In this document: positions 9,001 through 15,518 of the stretch, one piece after another
Position numbering within the stretch: the first letter of the stretch is position 1
Layout: every line of letters begins with the position of its first letter
Source of the DNA: an uncultured Bacteroidia bacterium
GTDB lineage: Bacteria; Bacteroidota; Bacteroidia; Bacteroidales; ML635J-15
Reading direction: 5' to 3'
DNA length: 64,000 nucleotides
Assembly (NCBI GenBank): GCA_902800045.1
Contig: CADCCZ010000002.1
Coordinates: 1-64,000, forward strand
Position numbers and translations under genes: made by a program
The notes under the pieces: model-generated
The model's database searches: none
The model's input: the letters and a program-made list of their open reading frames with translations, nothing else
What the model was told of the DNA's origin: nothing

Positions 9001-10686
9001 CTGCCATATTGGATCGGAGGGTTCATTTCCGCCGAAATCCTGCTTAAATACAATAACACCGGTACTATAGCAATCGGTTGGCTTAGGCACACAGGTTACA
9101 TGGAAACTAAAACCATCACATGTTTGAGAACCATTTGTATGGAATCTTATAGTAAGAGCACCCGATTTTGAAGTAACCTTAGGATAATAAGTTGCGCAAG
9201 GATAGCTATTAGCAACTGCAGAACTCAGGACATTGCCATTAGCAGAAGCACCTGGGGTTGAAGCATAACAACCAGAAGTGCCATTTACAGCTCTTGAATG
9301 TCCGTGTCCGTGGTGTCCACCACCCCACAAAACATCGCCTGTAAGGCCTACACCGTCGTATATAGTGATCCAGTCGTTCTGCCAGTCGAATACGAATTCA
9401 CCTTCGAGATGCAAGACGCATCCTGAGCGTCCAGGGCGCAAAACGATATACTCGTCGTTTAGGTTATTGGAATAGTTTCCTGTAGGACCGCCATCGTCGT
9501 AAACCATTGCATTACATGTTGTATATGTTCTATGTCCTTGACCAGGTCCAGGCATTCTTATAACGTCGGGGCAATCGACAGAAACAACGCCGGCCCACGT
9601 GCCATTATTTGTTGCATTGCTGCGGAAAACGATTGTCATTACGTTTCCAGAAGAAGCAATGGTTGTCGGGCGACCATAACCGAAATACCTGCCGATGAGT
9701 GTTGCAGTGGCGCCATCGCCATCGTAAACTTCAATGTAGTCGTTGTTGCTATCGTTAGGTATTGCCGACAAATCAAGCATGAGTTGAGCATCGGTATTTG
9801 TAGCCCTGAACACTTGGCGAGTAAACATGTTGGCCGTATAAGTACCACCAACAGGTCTATCGTCGTCGCAGCCGAGTTCCACATCGGCAAGCTCATCCAG
9901 GCAGAGGTCGGGCTGCAAGGTAGCTGACCAAGAACCATTTACCGAGGAGTTGCTACGGAACGAAATTGTAAGTGCATTTGTTGTGGATGTAATCGAGATT
10001 GGCAATGAAGATGTTGCATCATATCGTCCTAAACGGGGCGATGCCATACTAGTACCGTCGTACACGATAATATAGTCGTTGTCGGCATCGTCGGGTAAGT
10101 CGGTAATATTCAAGAAAAGCTTTGTTCCCAATGGTGCCGTATATGTTCTAACAGCATTCTGATCGACGCCGTATGCTGTAGCGCTAGTGTTTATTGCATC
10201 GCCACCGATTGTTATTGCGTCATCGCCGCAAGCTAGTGCCACTGTACCGAGAGTAGAAGGGCAGTCGACAACCTCAATAGTTGCCTCCCAACCACTACCA
10301 GCAGTGTACCATCCTGAAGGAGTATAGAAATTGGCCAGCACCACATTCCCCGTAGAGGTAAAAGTTGTCTCATTTGTGATTGCAGTATATGAAGCCGTCG
10401 TAGTAGAGCCATTATGCAGACGAAGATAGGAGCCTGTACCCCTGACGTCGAAGCTCGTAAAAGTTATCCTTATACGAGTTCCATCCGGAGATGTAATTTT
10501 ATGGAGGAGGTTGGTACCTAATCTACCGTGCTTACTACTACCGCCATCGTCGTAGAAAAAAATCGTTTCGCCGCATGCAATGGTAGTACTTCCATTACAC
10601 ATCTTGCCGTTTGTATGCAAGTTCTGCGCCATGGCCGACATGCAAAACGCAAGCAAAATCCCAAATATTAGTACAAGCTTTTTCAT
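1..10686 (-). CDS. Giant SprB-like secreted modular adhesin, partial (C-terminus beyond left edge)
   Basis: The frame is open from the ATG at 10684-10686 to position 1, at least 3562 codons, with no stop in the window. The start is followed by a clear signal peptide (about residues 1-20, cleavage likely after AMA). Modules in order, by approximate residue: four CUB-like domains (27-535, with repeated IYDG/VYDG and SFRS-type strands); a jelly-roll or MAM-like domain (535-745); a long run of Ig/PKD-like and SprB-type repeats with endings like VTVTDAHGC (750-2200); six HYR-like repeats with DACGN motifs (2200-2760); further HYR-like domains joined by acidic-proline linkers (2760-3562). Proteins of this build in Bacteroidota are normally exported by the T9SS and act at the cell surface in adhesion or gliding. 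The C-terminus, where a sorting domain would be, is not visible, so T9SS export is inferred. The ligand is unknown. Confidence 0.9.
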   Translation of the reverse strand, partial: MKKLVLIFGILLAFCMSAMAQNLHTNGKMCNGSTTIACGETIFFYDDGGSSKHGRLGTNLLHKITSPDGTRIRITFTSFDVRGTGSYLRLHNGSTTTASYTAITNETTFTSTGNVVLANFYTPSGWYTAGSGWEATIEVVDCPSTLGTVALACGDDAITIGGDAINTSATAYGVDQNAVRTYTAPLGTKLFLNITDLPDDADNDYIIVYDGTSMASPRLGRYDATSSLPISITSTTNALTISFRSNSSVNGSWSATLQPDLCLDELADVELGCDDDRPVGGTYTANMFTRQVFRATNTDAQLMLDLSAIPNDSNNDYIEVYDGDGATATLIGRYFGYGRPTTIASSGNVMTIVFRSNATNNGTWAGVVSVDCPDVIRMPGPGQGHRTYTTCNAMVYDDGGPTGNYSNNLNDEYIVLRPGRSGCVLHLEGEFVFDWQNDWITIYDGVGLTGDVLWGGGHHGHGHSRAVNGTSGCYASTPGASANGNVLSSAVANSYPCATYYPKVTSKSGALTIRFHTNGSQTCDGFSFHVTCVPKPTDCYSTGVIVFKQDFGGNEPSDPIWQTTAPADIAAACTYNWVGNGCPGIGDYSIRKFIYDGYQYYNYLDDHTHPGNIERGYLFQGDHDGHTDSYFYKQKINIECEGVDKLMVSLWAANINNEHSNPANMPNLEIGFFSDAACTQSLTGEPILTGTIPNMTQYGNCSNDANEWQFYYAELNSPPAGDVWFRIINTVGTTTGNDFVLDDIEVRACLPPSVLTRIDGGGQIFSSANVCAGDTLTLRADLDYSLGAQSTYTTPYYLWQRGVNLDPSDYDSPIVWTDMAFEGGDYVVGGVAIASTNTNDIGYDASNNPINDASNADNYENYSQVTIYEPPSTTDPTYTRHYYRIIIAGSIDALTSRYCHSASEPHVINVIRIPEIRFGGTNAICEGGEIDLSVTPESPRPGIWSIAKETDGIVENTTPPFNATINTDAGGNYHVTGALHDMITVRYQLDEVNGGCWNEKEIPVYPLPEITITPDVTTICEGSDITLLAASNQTSTFQWDGGPAGAEWLVDPITTTTYTVSVTTPHEIPAQSGSGTEILNCLSSAEKVVNVLPMPGDITVDGAPATPVCPGTVLTFTPSATGAGTLTYSWDGTNYYTAAQPGSTYTVTATTPGTATYTLYVKDTRTEGGVEYNCPATHDVVVTVYDNPTLAVSTLVDINCFGQSSGSFTLTGSSTGTSIAYGSGSTAYYDFSIDDGANFTHATAGNRLQYTFSDLHSGTYHVAIRDGHGCIHKEDVTISETQTAALSAEITDANTTPTCLGQSVGALTVTAENGTQGTAPAPAYTYAWSSLQTTASITDLPADTYTVTVTDAHGCSTTASKEVISRPVPSINASTTADDVCLSSSTSTLTVLNNNTLPIASHSWSVTPTTGAGLPANLGTASLTVTPTASGTPTDPVTYTYTDVVTATNGCVVSGEVVLTVNPTAILTHTSGDLDQTLCFEETLTDIVFERSGGATGFNFAWTGTAPATTCLNYAITGTTLTISEGASPVAGTYEYTIQTTGAISPCDNPPFSGTIIIRPELTVSVTADHQSCVTGNIGVATAHPAGGKPFGTAPDTYYTYAWNNSGNTATIDNLEGGTYRVTVTDANTCTATNTVTIQSLTNPTISVSVTDVLCHGFNTGAIQVTVTNHGTTTSTSNPYGDGSSAHPYYYEFSKDGGTTTEQSSGSNYYIHSFPNLVANTYNIYVRDGNDCVATASPEVTEPATYVSAQITDANTTPTCLGQSVGALTVTAENGTQGTAPAPAYTYAWSSLQTTASITDLPADTYTVTVTDAHGCSTTASKEVISRPVPSINASTTADDVCLSSSTSTLTVLNNNTLPIASHSWSVTPTTGAGLPANLGTASLTVTPTASGTPSDPVTYTYTDVVTATNGCVVSGEVVLTVNPTVILDHTSGDLDQTLCFDETLTDIVFERGGGATGFNFAWEGTAPASTCLNYAITGTTLTISEGASPVAGTYEYTIQTTGAIAPCDNPSYSGTIIIHPELTVSVTADHQSCVTGNIGVATATPAGGRPFGTAPDTYYTYAWNNSGNTATIDNLEGGTYSVTVTDANSCSVTGSTTIVEKPNPVVAISDVATLCPEIGTTNVAASITTSTTPSYTYTWTNDGSFAVTTTNPVTTTATSVTATVSVPDIATAGCSNTYTLKLQVEDANNCLSNLAEKVITVEDVTAPLLTGTWPANITGQNNCFANADTTGLKNANEIKALFSDCSNITVTVDDASTATSNCGWTWTRTYTIKDACGNTYYTTGTTKPTMSVSGSDQSAPTLTGTWPDNITGQNNCFADADISGLYGDDAVRVLFSDCSTITVTHDDVNTRTDNCGWTITRTYTIKDACDNIYYTSGTTKPTMSVSGSDQNIPALTGTWPANITGQDNCFDHADISGLLSNDAVKTLYTDCSAITVSHTDANTSSDDCDWTITRTYTIKDVCNRTTTNSMSVSGSDQSAPAIIGTWPDNITGQNNCFANADISGLFEDNAIKALFTDCSAITVSHTDANTNTDNCGWTITRTYTIKDACDNIYYTTGTTKPTMTVSGSDQSAPVLTSTWPVDITGQDNCFANADTTGLKNANEIKALFSDCSNITVTVDDASTATSDCGWTWTRTYTIKDACGNTYYTTGTTKPTMSVSGSDQSAPALADTWPDNITGQNNCFANADISGLYGDDAVKALFTDCSAITVSHTDENTSTDNCDWTITRTYTIKDACDNIYYTTGTTKPTMSVSGKDQNPPTYTVPPTITVYKTDACTFTADTTVTHSVPTALADDCSAVEDLTLTYTDSGVITATCTDTIKRTWRLVDVCGNVSVVDSVQLILITDTIKPTIARNVDAYPALGVGSCQYEIPDLTGQVTVADNCTAVADLVITQDPVAGTPTNMNRDVTITVTDKCGNSRSTTILVEYPSDIHVQANPPVICKGQETTLTVYSGGISTFYNYVWDNGIGETLNTPDNSNIVTVSPAETTTYHVEITNDNNCTQGADITVTVKPLPVITFPDLGDVCPNVGQQEVVANIEATTPDYTYTWTSDLTLNGTATGTQNGTEFTISAVVPNDYTVANNCDRTNWIKLHVSDNDALHCEYESTYTIVIKDDVAPQLITAGSFPTGEENMNLCYADRPAATPDDDIKALYTDNCGGFTVEHTTSESGNNCSWTVRYTYTITDLCGNTVDPAPYIEYTGGDTEDPTITCPRNYSLPADADHNYATLTIPVPATADNCEVISVVNDFNSTDDASGHYPLGTTNVVYTVTDGCSHSVECSFTVVVRDSTPPCIGCDHEDPIDPYDPDDPDGISCEDIVASMGGASGTFNISTTNHEDHYHHGDDSWNITYNDNTTDHSEITVVCNLTGATTATGLTTLNGQDFAIGTTTVTWIVTDTSNNTSNCSFIVVVSDNEDPCIGCDSTSIDPFDPTQGVSCESIVASYSGSVEVGTTEHLNYYLHDDDSWNITANDNVGIASITYELSGATTAITAPNTTLNGQRFEIGTTRVTWIVVDSTNHIVNCYFDVVITDDEDPCIGCDPTDPVDPFDPTDPQGVSCASIVD
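2415..4060 (-). repeat. Six tandem HYR-like repeats, 279 bp period
   Basis: The anchor coding for the TGQ motif recurs at 2647, 2926, 3205, 3466, 3745 and 4024, giving spacings of 279, 279, 261, 279 and 279 bp. Each unit encodes about 93 residues containing NCFANAD, DACGNTYYTTG and GSDQSAP motifs. The 261 bp unit has lost six codons around the TTGTTKP stretch. The units ending at anchors 2926 and 4024 share variants that the other four lack. Confidence 0.92.
4415..5450 (-). repeat. In-frame ~1.04 kb direct repeat, copy 1
   Basis: This stretch inside the giant adhesin is nearly identical to 5798-6833, with an exact offset of 1383 bp (461 codons). It encodes several SprB/PKD-like modules. Differences between the copies are scattered single bases. 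Confidence 0.9.
5798..6833 (-). repeat. In-frame ~1.04 kb direct repeat, copy 2
   Basis: Partner of 4415-5450 at a constant offset of 1383 bp. The following modules (5450-5800 and 6835-7140) are also recognisably related, so the duplicated unit was probably the full 461-codon block, with the outer part diverging faster. Confidence 0.9.
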
Positions 10687-11130
10687 ATCTCGACACCCTT
10701 TAAATTCAACATAAGTTCAGTTTTCACAAAAGCAACATTAGCAATCCTGCCCAGAATATCGCCACAAATATTTTGCTGCGCGCCTCCTTTGGAGCGCATT
10801 GAATTATATAAATCTTTCATTGTTAGCATTTTACTGCACATAGTATTCTCTAATTTATTGTAGGCAAAATAATAACTTTAATTTTATTTACCTATAAAAA
10901 TAAACATTTTTTTCACATCAAACCTATTTATTGTACGAATCGCAAGATTTATACAGCAAAACACATGCCGAAAAAGACGAAATTAAGAATGATTTTAAAG
11001 ATTGTTAACAGTTGGAAAGTTTTCTATGCAAGACGCAATGAAATTGCACCAGCACGAACTGTTGCAAACAAATTATCAATTGCCCATTATCAATTATCAA
11101 TTGTCAATTGTCAATTGTCAATTATCATTG
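10687..11130. other. Intergenic region upstream of the giant adhesin
   Basis: AT-rich, no convincing gene. On the minus strand a TAGGTTTG box (10919-10926) matches the Bacteroidota -7 form TAnnTTTG and could drive the adhesin, but it would leave a leader of about 230 nt and I see no good -33 partner. A small GC-rich hairpin lies at 10777-10798 within that possible leader. The right end (11080-11126) is the CAATTGTCAATT-type repeat next to the tmRNA 3' end. Confidence 0.45.
11080..11126. repeat. ATTATCAATTGTCAATTG-type short repeat array
   Basis: Several degenerate copies of a 10-mer close to TCAATTGTCA or TCAATTATCA, directly downstream of the tmRNA 3' end. The same word family recurs at 53252-53299, directly downstream of the yqeY gene. 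Confidence 0.75.
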
Positions 11131-11529
11131 TGGAGCTGCCGGGAATCGAACCCGGGTCCAAACAAGAAACAAAGGTGCTTTCTACATGCTTATTCGGTCT
11201 TTGATTGTCGGGAGAAGCACGGGGACAGACACCCAAACTCATCCTTATCTCCTAAAATCTCACCGTCGCACAGGAGAATAGCAACAGCCAGTCCGGTATT
11301 TTTTGCCACCGCTTTGCCGAAACGGAACCAGACCGTCCAATCGAGCGATGTTTCGTTCCAACACCTTGTGCCGGAATTAAGCAAAGTCTACTAATCTTCG
11401 ACTACGCAGCGAAAGCATAGTTATTTTCTGCGCCAATTATTGTTCTGCAAGACAGTTTTACGGGATAACCTACATTGCCCGGCATGCTTACACGATCATT
11501 TACCTTGCTGTCAAAACCAGGTCAGCCCC
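11131..11529 (-). ncRNA. ssrA: Transfer-messenger RNA (tmRNA)
   Basis: The 5' end reads GGGGCTGACCTGGTTTTGAC (from 11529) and the 3' end carries a T-arm GGGTTCGATTCCC (11141-11153) and the acceptor strand CAGCTCCA, which pairs with GGGGCTG. The tag reading frame is 11402-11434 on the minus strand and decodes as GAENNYAFAA followed by TAG. The length of about 399 nt fits bacterial tmRNAs. After the discriminator A the genome reads CAA, so the 3' CCA is not fully encoded and must be added after processing. The RNA rescues stalled ribosomes and tags the nascent chain for proteolysis. A TATCTTTG promoter box lies just upstream. Confidence 0.96.
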
Positions 11530-11547
11530 ATAAATGAATCGGAAATG

Positions 11548-11555
11548 CAAAGATA
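11548..11555 (-). promoter_or_regulatory. Probable ssrA promoter -7 box (TATCTTTG)
   Basis: Matches the Bacteroidota form TAnnTTTG and lies 19 nt before the mature tmRNA 5' end; a TTTTCG stretch about 20 nt further upstream may be a weak -33 element. Confidence 0.6.
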
Positions 11556-11660
11556 GGCATAATCCGAACGCGAAAATTAGGTTTTTCTAATGGTAGAATA
11601 AAATTATATGAACTTAACAAATTAACAAATTAACAAATTAATGCACTATAGAGAAAGACG

Positions 11661-11734
11661 AATGTTTTTGTCCCACCAAGTTTAACGCCCTTAAGGTTTT
11701 AAGGACCTTAGGGCGGTGGGGCAAAAAAAACATT
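11661..11734 (-). terminator. Long hairpin terminator downstream of the C25 protease
   Basis: Two nested stems: outer AATGTTTTTGTCCCACC pairs with GGTGGGGCAAAAAAAACATT, inner CGCCCTTAAGGT pairs with ACCTTAGGGCG with one bulge. It lies 47 nt past the protease stop. On the minus strand it ends in the T-rich arm AAACATT, on the plus strand in A-rich sequence, so it could work in either direction. Confidence 0.6.
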
Positions 11735-11756
11735 ACGCTGATTTTTCACACAACGC

Positions 11757-11784
11757 GTAGCGATGCAACACATTGCATCGCTAC
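11757..11784. repeat. Perfect 12 bp inverted repeat at the protease stop codon
   Basis: Arms GTAGCGATGCAA and TTGCATCGCTAC with a CACA loop; the right arm overlaps the TAG stop of the protease gene. It belongs to the same style of small intergenic hairpins as 37893-37912 and 53226-53245. Confidence 0.7.
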
Positions 11785-14700
11785 TGGCGAATCAACCTTT
11801 TGCGGATAACGCTACCGCCTGTGGTTTCGAACTGCACCACGTACACACCAGCAGGCAAATCGGCAAGCGAAACGCGCGTACTGCCAGCTTCCACATTGGT
11901 TGACAACACTATACCACCAAGCGCATTATAAATCGAAAGCGTACAGTTGCCGGGGCAATCTACACCGACCTCATCGGTAGCAGGATTAGGATACAACTTA
12001 TAGCTATCTGTTTCAACATCGTCAATGCCTTCCAAGCAATATTCTGCCGACCTAGCAACATCGCTTCCACAATGGGCTTCGACCACATAACAACCTTCAT
12101 TAGAATCTAAATCATAGGTATTGGAAACAGTCTCTGCAACCATATTTCCGTTTTTATACAAAACGTAATTTTCTGCATTTCCAGTCCAGGTCAAAATCAA
12201 CTGTCCTGACTCGTTTTGAGAAGCGGAAACAACAGGAACCGGGCACTCTTCATACTCAACCCTGACTTCGTCGAGAGCAATTCCATAGCCCCATCTTACC
12301 TCGCCAGAGAAACCTATACGATAGCTATCGGAAAGATTTGGCAGTGTCAGCTGCTCGGCTCTCCATGCCGACATAGACGAGCCAAAAGTACGTAGCAAAA
12401 CCCATTCTGACGTATCGGAAACCTTATAGTAAATGGACAATTTGTCCTGGTCGCCATACCACTCCCTCTGGATATGCAAGAACTTCAGATATGCCGTACG
12501 CTGAGGCTGCGTGAAGTTGAACTTAGGAGAAACAAGCATTGTGGACATTGGAGTGTAGTTGGAGGAAAAAAGATATGCATAATAGTTGCCTGCATCGTTT
12601 GCGTACTGACTTTGGTCGTCGGTATCGACAACGCGCCATTCTGCCGTCGATGCACCTTGTTTTACCTGCGTCCAGCAATCGGGAATAGCCTGCGACTGGA
12701 AGTCCTCGATATAAGGCAATTCGCTAATTGGCATATCGCAAATATTAACCAACAGATTTATAGTATCGGCAAATTCAAGAGTTTCGGTAGTAAGTACCAC
12801 CCTCAATGGCAAAACATCGCCGAAATTGGCATTTGAAGCAATCGAAAGGCCGAACCATCCATCGGCAGAACCACCAGCGTCGAGTCCTCCATAGTCGGCT
12901 TCGCTGTCTTCGACAGAAAGGAAACCCGTAAGGCTCTGCAAAGCCACATGCACATTTTCGCAAGCAGTTCCGCCCCTATTCGATGCTGTTATATTAATGT
13001 CAACAGACACGCCTGGAATCATATTTCCAACTACGTACGAATTTGCCACAACAAGTACAGGCTTTGTTATCCTGACGCTAAAGCTCGACACATATTCGGC
13101 ACTGGCAGCAGCATCGCATACAGCCAAAGTAAACTGCAACTGGCATCCGTCGACAGCATCGTCGGACACACTGAACGAGAACACATCGGCAACCTCGGCA
13201 GTTGCTCCCGGCAGCAATGTTGGACACGAAGCCACGCTATCGACAATCACGACACGGCTATCGGTGCAACGCAAACGCATAGGCAATGCTGTTTCGGTTG
13301 CCGTAAGACCGATATTCTTTACCTCGAAAGTAAAAATATCTGGTTCAGAAACATCGTAACGTGCTACCGAAGGCGAATAGTCGACAACAGTAATAAACGC
13401 ACCTTCAGGCGACGTCACCCTCACCTTCTCGATGTGTGGAATACGCTGCTGGCGAGTAACGACAAGCAATACGCTGTCGGACGAAGCCGTAGCTTCGAGA
13501 CGCACATTTGCAATACCATTATTGCCAACAAGACCAGTACCGAGAATTACCATGCCATCGGTAAGTGCAACGTAAGAACCCGGATCTGCCTCAACAGTAA
13601 AAGAGCTGCCGTTTATGAGCGCAGTATCGTGCGAAACTACGTTGGCTGCAGGTGCCGAAAGATAAGGCATTATCGAACCGTCGCCCAACACATTGTAGGC
13701 TTCCCAGTAATACATTGGAGACGTACCGGTAAATCCCTCGTTGTAGGCATTTGTCACAGCAAGGTTTCCGCCAAACATAATCGACGACACCGTATTGAAT
13801 ATATCGTCGTTGAACATAAGGTCGAATACACCTGTCTGCGTCTGCGACATGTCTGGAGTTTCGGACAACACAGACGTAGCACCCAATGCCCAGTAATAAT
13901 CTTCGTACCAATAAGTCACTGGCGACGAACCAATATACGCAAAGGCACCACCCTTCGACTCGCGAATCAGAGCCTCGCCAAAGCACGGCACATTGTATCC
14001 GAACTTACCGCTGAGGCAGCAGTTACCTATTCCGAGGAAATATTTGTCGCCATTCAGGAGATTGGGAACATCGTCGCACGACAAGTTAGGACCAGCCCAG
14101 CAAGTTTCGCCGCCGTGAGCAGTATAATGGGCGTAACCTACACCTTGGCTGAGGTGGCTATAGCAGCCGTCGTACGAATTGAGATACGTATACACGTTCC
14201 CGAAACCGTGTGCAGCATTAAAATAATTCTCTGTAGCGTAATTTATAGTAGGCTGTGCTATGACAGGATTCCAGTAGTCGTCCTGGCCCGCAATAAGCAA
14301 AACATTATCGAGATACGACGGGTCCGACATAGTGTATTTTTCGTACATCAGCGTCTTTTCAATTATCGTAGTCAATTCGGAGGTAGTTTCAGCCGACATA
14401 CGGCTGCAGTACATTTCTGGCAGATAGTCGCCATCGACCGAAGCATAGTAAAGATCGGTCTGCTCCTCGCTCGAAGAGCCCACAGCACTTGCAGGAACCC
14501 TGTCGACATCACCGACAAGCACAAGGAAAACCGGGGCATTACCAGCATCAAGACCTTCCGAATATCTTGCATACACAGTTCTTTTTACATCATCGGGAGT
14601 AACATCCGAACCTACATATTCGACATCGACGTAAAAGCCCTTTTGTGTTTTCCATTCGATCCACGGCTGCAAGACAGTCTCGAAGCCTTCGTATGCCACA

Positions 14701-15407
14701 ACAAGCATTTTTACAGGAGTATGGTACAAGTCGGAGTACGAATCGAGCACGTCGCGGTTGAGCATGGTAGAATAAGCCTGCGCAAAATATGGCGAACAAG
14801 TGCTGGCATCGAAATAGTTTCCTGCCGACTCAAACACAACATCGATAACAATATCGTTGTATACGCGCAGAATATTTGTAACCGGATTGTACGACATTGG
14901 AGCGACGTTGAGTTCGCCAACCTCGACTCCACGCATAGAGCCTACGCGCGAGAACCATGCCACCGACTTTCCGACAAAGCCGTCGGTCTCGTATACGTCC
15001 TTGTTGCAAACAATATTTTGGCTAGTATCGTCCTTGCGTCGCGAAGGTTGCTGAGGCATAATCTTCTTGCCACCGTATTGCGACAAGTCGAATTCGGTTA
15101 CCGAATACGACTTTACAACTGCTTTTACGCTTTCGCACTCAGGTATTGCAAAAGGACGACGAAAAACCGGTAGCGACGGATTGCCAACTGTTCCGTAACG
15201 GCTTGTCGATTTCAAATCGACGGCCAGATAGTCGCCAACCGACATAACCTTCAAAGTATCGAACGTCAAATTGAGACGGAATCCTGCAGGTGCAAGTTTC
15301 TCTACTTCAACCGAATAATTATTGCCAAGTGAGATCATATCAACTGTCTGCGCCATTCCGAACAACGACACAAACACCCAAGCAAACATTAAAACTAATC
15401 GCTTCAT
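11781..15407 (-). CDS. Gingipain-family cysteine protease (peptidase C25) with T9SS sorting domain
   Basis: 1208 residues. A signal peptide (1-19, ending in GMAQ) is followed by a C25 propeptide-like region (to about 225), the catalytic domain (about 230-600), Ig-like and jelly-roll regions, and a type A sorting tail from about 1135 (YPNPATDEV, then LPAGVYVVQF and a basic end). The catalytic pair is visible: His431 in YTAHGGETCW and Cys464 in NCCLSGKF. They are 33 residues apart, the spacing of His211 and Cys244 in gingipain RgpB. The family consists of T9SS-exported surface proteases, so the protein should be exported by the machinery encoded at 26147-32483. Arg or Lys specificity cannot be read from sequence. 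The start is fixed by the signal peptide. Confidence 0.95.
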   Translation of the reverse strand: MKRLVLMFAWVFVSLFGMAQTVDMISLGNNYSVEVEKLAPAGFRLNLTFDTLKVMSVGDYLAVDLKSTSRYGTVGNPSLPVFRRPFAIPECESVKAVVKSYSVTEFDLSQYGGKKIMPQQPSRRKDDTSQNIVCNKDVYETDGFVGKSVAWFSRVGSMRGVEVGELNVAPMSYNPVTNILRVYNDIVIDVVFESAGNYFDASTCSPYFAQAYSTMLNRDVLDSYSDLYHTPVKMLVVAYEGFETVLQPWIEWKTQKGFYVDVEYVGSDVTPDDVKRTVYARYSEGLDAGNAPVFLVLVGDVDRVPASAVGSSSEEQTDLYYASVDGDYLPEMYCSRMSAETTSELTTIIEKTLMYEKYTMSDPSYLDNVLLIAGQDDYWNPVIAQPTINYATENYFNAAHGFGNVYTYLNSYDGCYSHLSQGVGYAHYTAHGGETCWAGPNLSCDDVPNLLNGDKYFLGIGNCCLSGKFGYNVPCFGEALIRESKGGAFAYIGSSPVTYWYEDYYWALGATSVLSETPDMSQTQTGVFDLMFNDDIFNTVSSIMFGGNLAVTNAYNEGFTGTSPMYYWEAYNVLGDGSIMPYLSAPAANVVSHDTALINGSSFTVEADPGSYVALTDGMVILGTGLVGNNGIANVRLEATASSDSVLLVVTRQQRIPHIEKVRVTSPEGAFITVVDYSPSVARYDVSEPDIFTFEVKNIGLTATETALPMRLRCTDSRVVIVDSVASCPTLLPGATAEVADVFSFSVSDDAVDGCQLQFTLAVCDAAASAEYVSSFSVRITKPVLVVANSYVVGNMIPGVSVDINITASNRGGTACENVHVALQSLTGFLSVEDSEADYGGLDAGGSADGWFGLSIASNANFGDVLPLRVVLTTETLEFADTINLLVNICDMPISELPYIEDFQSQAIPDCWTQVKQGASTAEWRVVDTDDQSQYANDAGNYYAYLFSSNYTPMSTMLVSPKFNFTQPQRTAYLKFLHIQREWYGDQDKLSIYYKVSDTSEWVLLRTFGSSMSAWRAEQLTLPNLSDSYRIGFSGEVRWGYGIALDEVRVEYEECPVPVVSASQNESGQLILTWTGNAENYVLYKNGNMVAETVSNTYDLDSNEGCYVVEAHCGSDVARSAEYCLEGIDDVETDSYKLYPNPATDEVGVDCPGNCTLSIYNALGGIVLSTNVEAGSTRVSLADLPAGVYVVQFETTGGSVIRKRLIRQ

Positions 15408-15423
15408 AAAATCATTTTTTTTG

Positions 15424-15431
15424 CAAAAATA
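15424..15431 (-). promoter_or_regulatory. Possible promoter -7 box of the C25 protease (TATTTTTG)
   Basis: TAnnTTTG match on the minus strand 17 nt before the ATG, which would give a very short leader. No clear -33 element. Confidence 0.4.
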
Positions 15432-15462
15432 AAAACAATAATGGAATTAAATAAAAAAATTA

Positions 15463-15470
15463 TATATTTG
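15463..15470 (+). promoter_or_regulatory. Promoter -7 box upstream of the TPR gene (TATATTTG)
   Basis: TAnnTTTG match 48 nt before the ATG at 15519, in the 111 bp divergent region. Confidence 0.5.
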
Positions 15471-15518
15471 CATTTTTGTATATAAGCATAACATATTAAT
15501 TATTAACAATTTTTTGAT

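Noticed and set aside
11080..11126. Possible CRISPR array from short AT-rich repeats
   Set aside because: Copies abut with no spacers and are too short.
10965..11394. Short frames across the tmRNA
   Set aside because: The region is explained by the tmRNA on the minus strand.
12948..15173. 741-codon plus-strand frame opposite the C25 protease
   Set aside because: The minus-strand frame is a complete protease with catalytic residues and sorting tail; the antisense frame has no family resemblance and arises from the codon use of the real gene.
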